Shown here piece after piece: positions 6,204-6,886 of a stretch of DNA of 6,886 bases. The stretch's first letter is position 1. Every line of letters begins with the position of its first letter. The DNA lies in assembly GCA_002726845.1 (NCBI GenBank), contig PBSP01000011.1, forward strand, positions 10,672 to 17,557, read 5' to 3'. The notes under the pieces are model-generated. The model searched no databases. It was not told where the DNA came from and saw nothing but the letters and a program-made list of their open reading frames with translations. The translations under genes were made by a program, and so were the position numbers. This stretch comes from Methanobacteriota archaeon (GTDB taxonomy: Archaea; Thermoplasmatota; Poseidoniia; Poseidoniales; Poseidoniaceae).

Positions 6204-6886
6204 TCACAGAACGGGTCGTTTGCTTTTACCTGCACCCCGGTGCCCAACCATTCGAACAAGTTCCCAAGGCATTGAGCCATTGTTTTCTTCAAAGGAAAGA
6301 AGATCATCCACCGTCTGAGACCATTGCCATTTGTTTCTCCAAAACGAGAGTAGTTCTCGTTTCCTAGAAACATCGCATTCCATCCAAGGGATTGCTTCGT
6401 TCTTGAGTACGTCAAGGACGTTTCGATGATTTTCTTTTGTCGCCCTTTCCAGTTGTTTTGATTGTTCCGCATCAAGAGGCAAGGTAGCTGGCTGAGTCCA
6501 TCGTGGACCACCTCCGGGAAGCCAAGTCATCTCAGGATTACTGTCATCGGTTAGGGCCGACAAACCCGCATTGAGCACTGCACGTTCAATCGAAGGAGAA
6601 ACCGGCCATACATAAACAGGAAATCCTTTCCGAATCGATGTTAAGCGGCTGAGTTTACGACCATGCAACCCGACGCTTCTTCCAATTGGAATCACGTTCG
6701 CTGGCGCTGTGAGATATTCCACTGCACAAGGCATCATTGGAGATCTATTCGTTCGATGCTTCCTCAACATCCGAGAAAAAGAGGTGGTCAAATACTCAGG
6801 AAAGGCAAGAATACGTTGCGTGGTTCGTCCTGCAAATGGTCGAACAAGCGGTAACAACGTCGACCAATTCCGTTGAACGTTTCCCA
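6204..6886 (-). CDS. GDPD-like protein with C-terminal extension (N-terminus outside window)
   Basis: The frame is open to the right edge: 226 residues are visible (numbered from the edge) and the start is missing. A TTG at 6855-6857 is the only upstream start candidate in the window and is not needed. Residues 24-119 resemble the C-terminal half of a glycerophosphodiester phosphodiesterase barrel. A TTSFSRMLRKHR segment (33-44) is like the family's SF...L...R region, and GFPVYVWPV (87-95) is like its G-x-x-V-x-VWTVN strand. It is followed by ERAVLNAGLSALTDD (100-114), like the closing GVDGIITD segment. Such enzymes hydrolyse glycerophosphodiesters to glycerol-3-phosphate and an alcohol. Key positions deviate (VWPVS for VWTVN), and the N-terminal catalytic residues cannot be seen, so activity is uncertain. 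About 100 further residues are unrecognised, tryptophan-rich in places (WRNKWQW), and end in a basic tail containing HRG (215-217). The tail-to-tail stop with the RND gene supports a real gene. The GDPD assignment is moderate. Confidence 0.65.
   Translation of the reverse strand, partial: GNVQRNWSTLLPLVRPFAGRTTQRILAFPEYLTTSFSRMLRKHRTNRSPMMPCAVEYLTAPANVIPIGRSVGLHGRKLSRLTSIRKGFPVYVWPVSPSIERAVLNAGLSALTDDSNPEMTWLPGGGPRWTQPATLPLDAEQSKQLERATKENHRNVLDVLKNEAIPWMECDVSRKRELLSFWRNKWQWSQTVDDLLSFEENNGSMPWELVRMVGHRGAGKSKRPVL

Noticed and set aside
6232..6243. Short dyad GCACC-CC-GGTGC near the transporter 3' end as a terminator
   Set aside because: The two-base loop is too short for a stable hairpin, it lies in coding sequence (the HRG codons), and no T-run follows it directly.
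5903..6511. Open frame of 202 residues on the minus strand spanning the RND 3' end
   Set aside because: It lies antisense to RND transmembrane coding sequence and out of frame with the better-supported minus-strand gene at 6204-6886. Its protein shows no recognisable motif.

Overview
The window reads as a piece of an archaeal chromosome, most likely a marine Thermoplasmata-type euryarchaeon such as Marine Group II (Poseidoniales). This placement is an inference from three things. Two genes are preceded by a TTTATA box at a distance fitting leaderless or nearly leaderless archaeal transcription. No gene has a convincing Shine-Dalgarno site. Coding density is very high and genes sit tightly packed. 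No rRNA, tRNA, CRISPR array or mobile element is visible, and no stretch longer than about 125 bases lacks a gene.

Layout: (1) 1-1662, plus strand, 5' end cut by the window: an AAA+ ATPase whose core resembles DnaA/Hda but which has no DnaA DNA-binding domain, carrying an unrecognised N-terminal region and a long acidic C-terminal tail. (2) 1663-1784: a gap with small hairpins, a pyrimidine-rich tract and a TATA box. (3) 1785-2951, plus: citrate synthase of the mitochondrial-like type, with its catalytic residues intact. (4) 2952-3329, minus: a small stand-alone Rieske [2Fe-2S] protein whose stop codon directly abuts that of citrate synthase. (5) 3330-3434: a divergent promoter region holding a perfect 17-bp dyad between the two candidate TATA boxes. 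(6) 3435-6203, plus: a 12-helix RND/MMPL-family transporter with both Asp-Tyr proton-relay motifs. (7) 6204-6886, minus, N-terminus outside the window: a protein whose visible first half resembles the C-terminal half of a glycerophosphodiester phosphodiesterase barrel, followed by an unrecognised tail. Its stop codon abuts that of the transporter.

The genes do not form one obvious pathway. Citrate synthase is central carbon metabolism. The Rieske protein and the transporter are divergently transcribed and may share a regulator acting at the dyad. The transporter and the GDPD-like protein could both touch membrane lipids, but that is speculation. The most unusual items are the DnaA/Hda-like ATPase in an apparently archaeal setting, the symmetric dyad in the divergent promoter, the two convergent gene pairs with zero-base spacing, and an HRG tripeptide at the wrong end of the GDPD-like protein.
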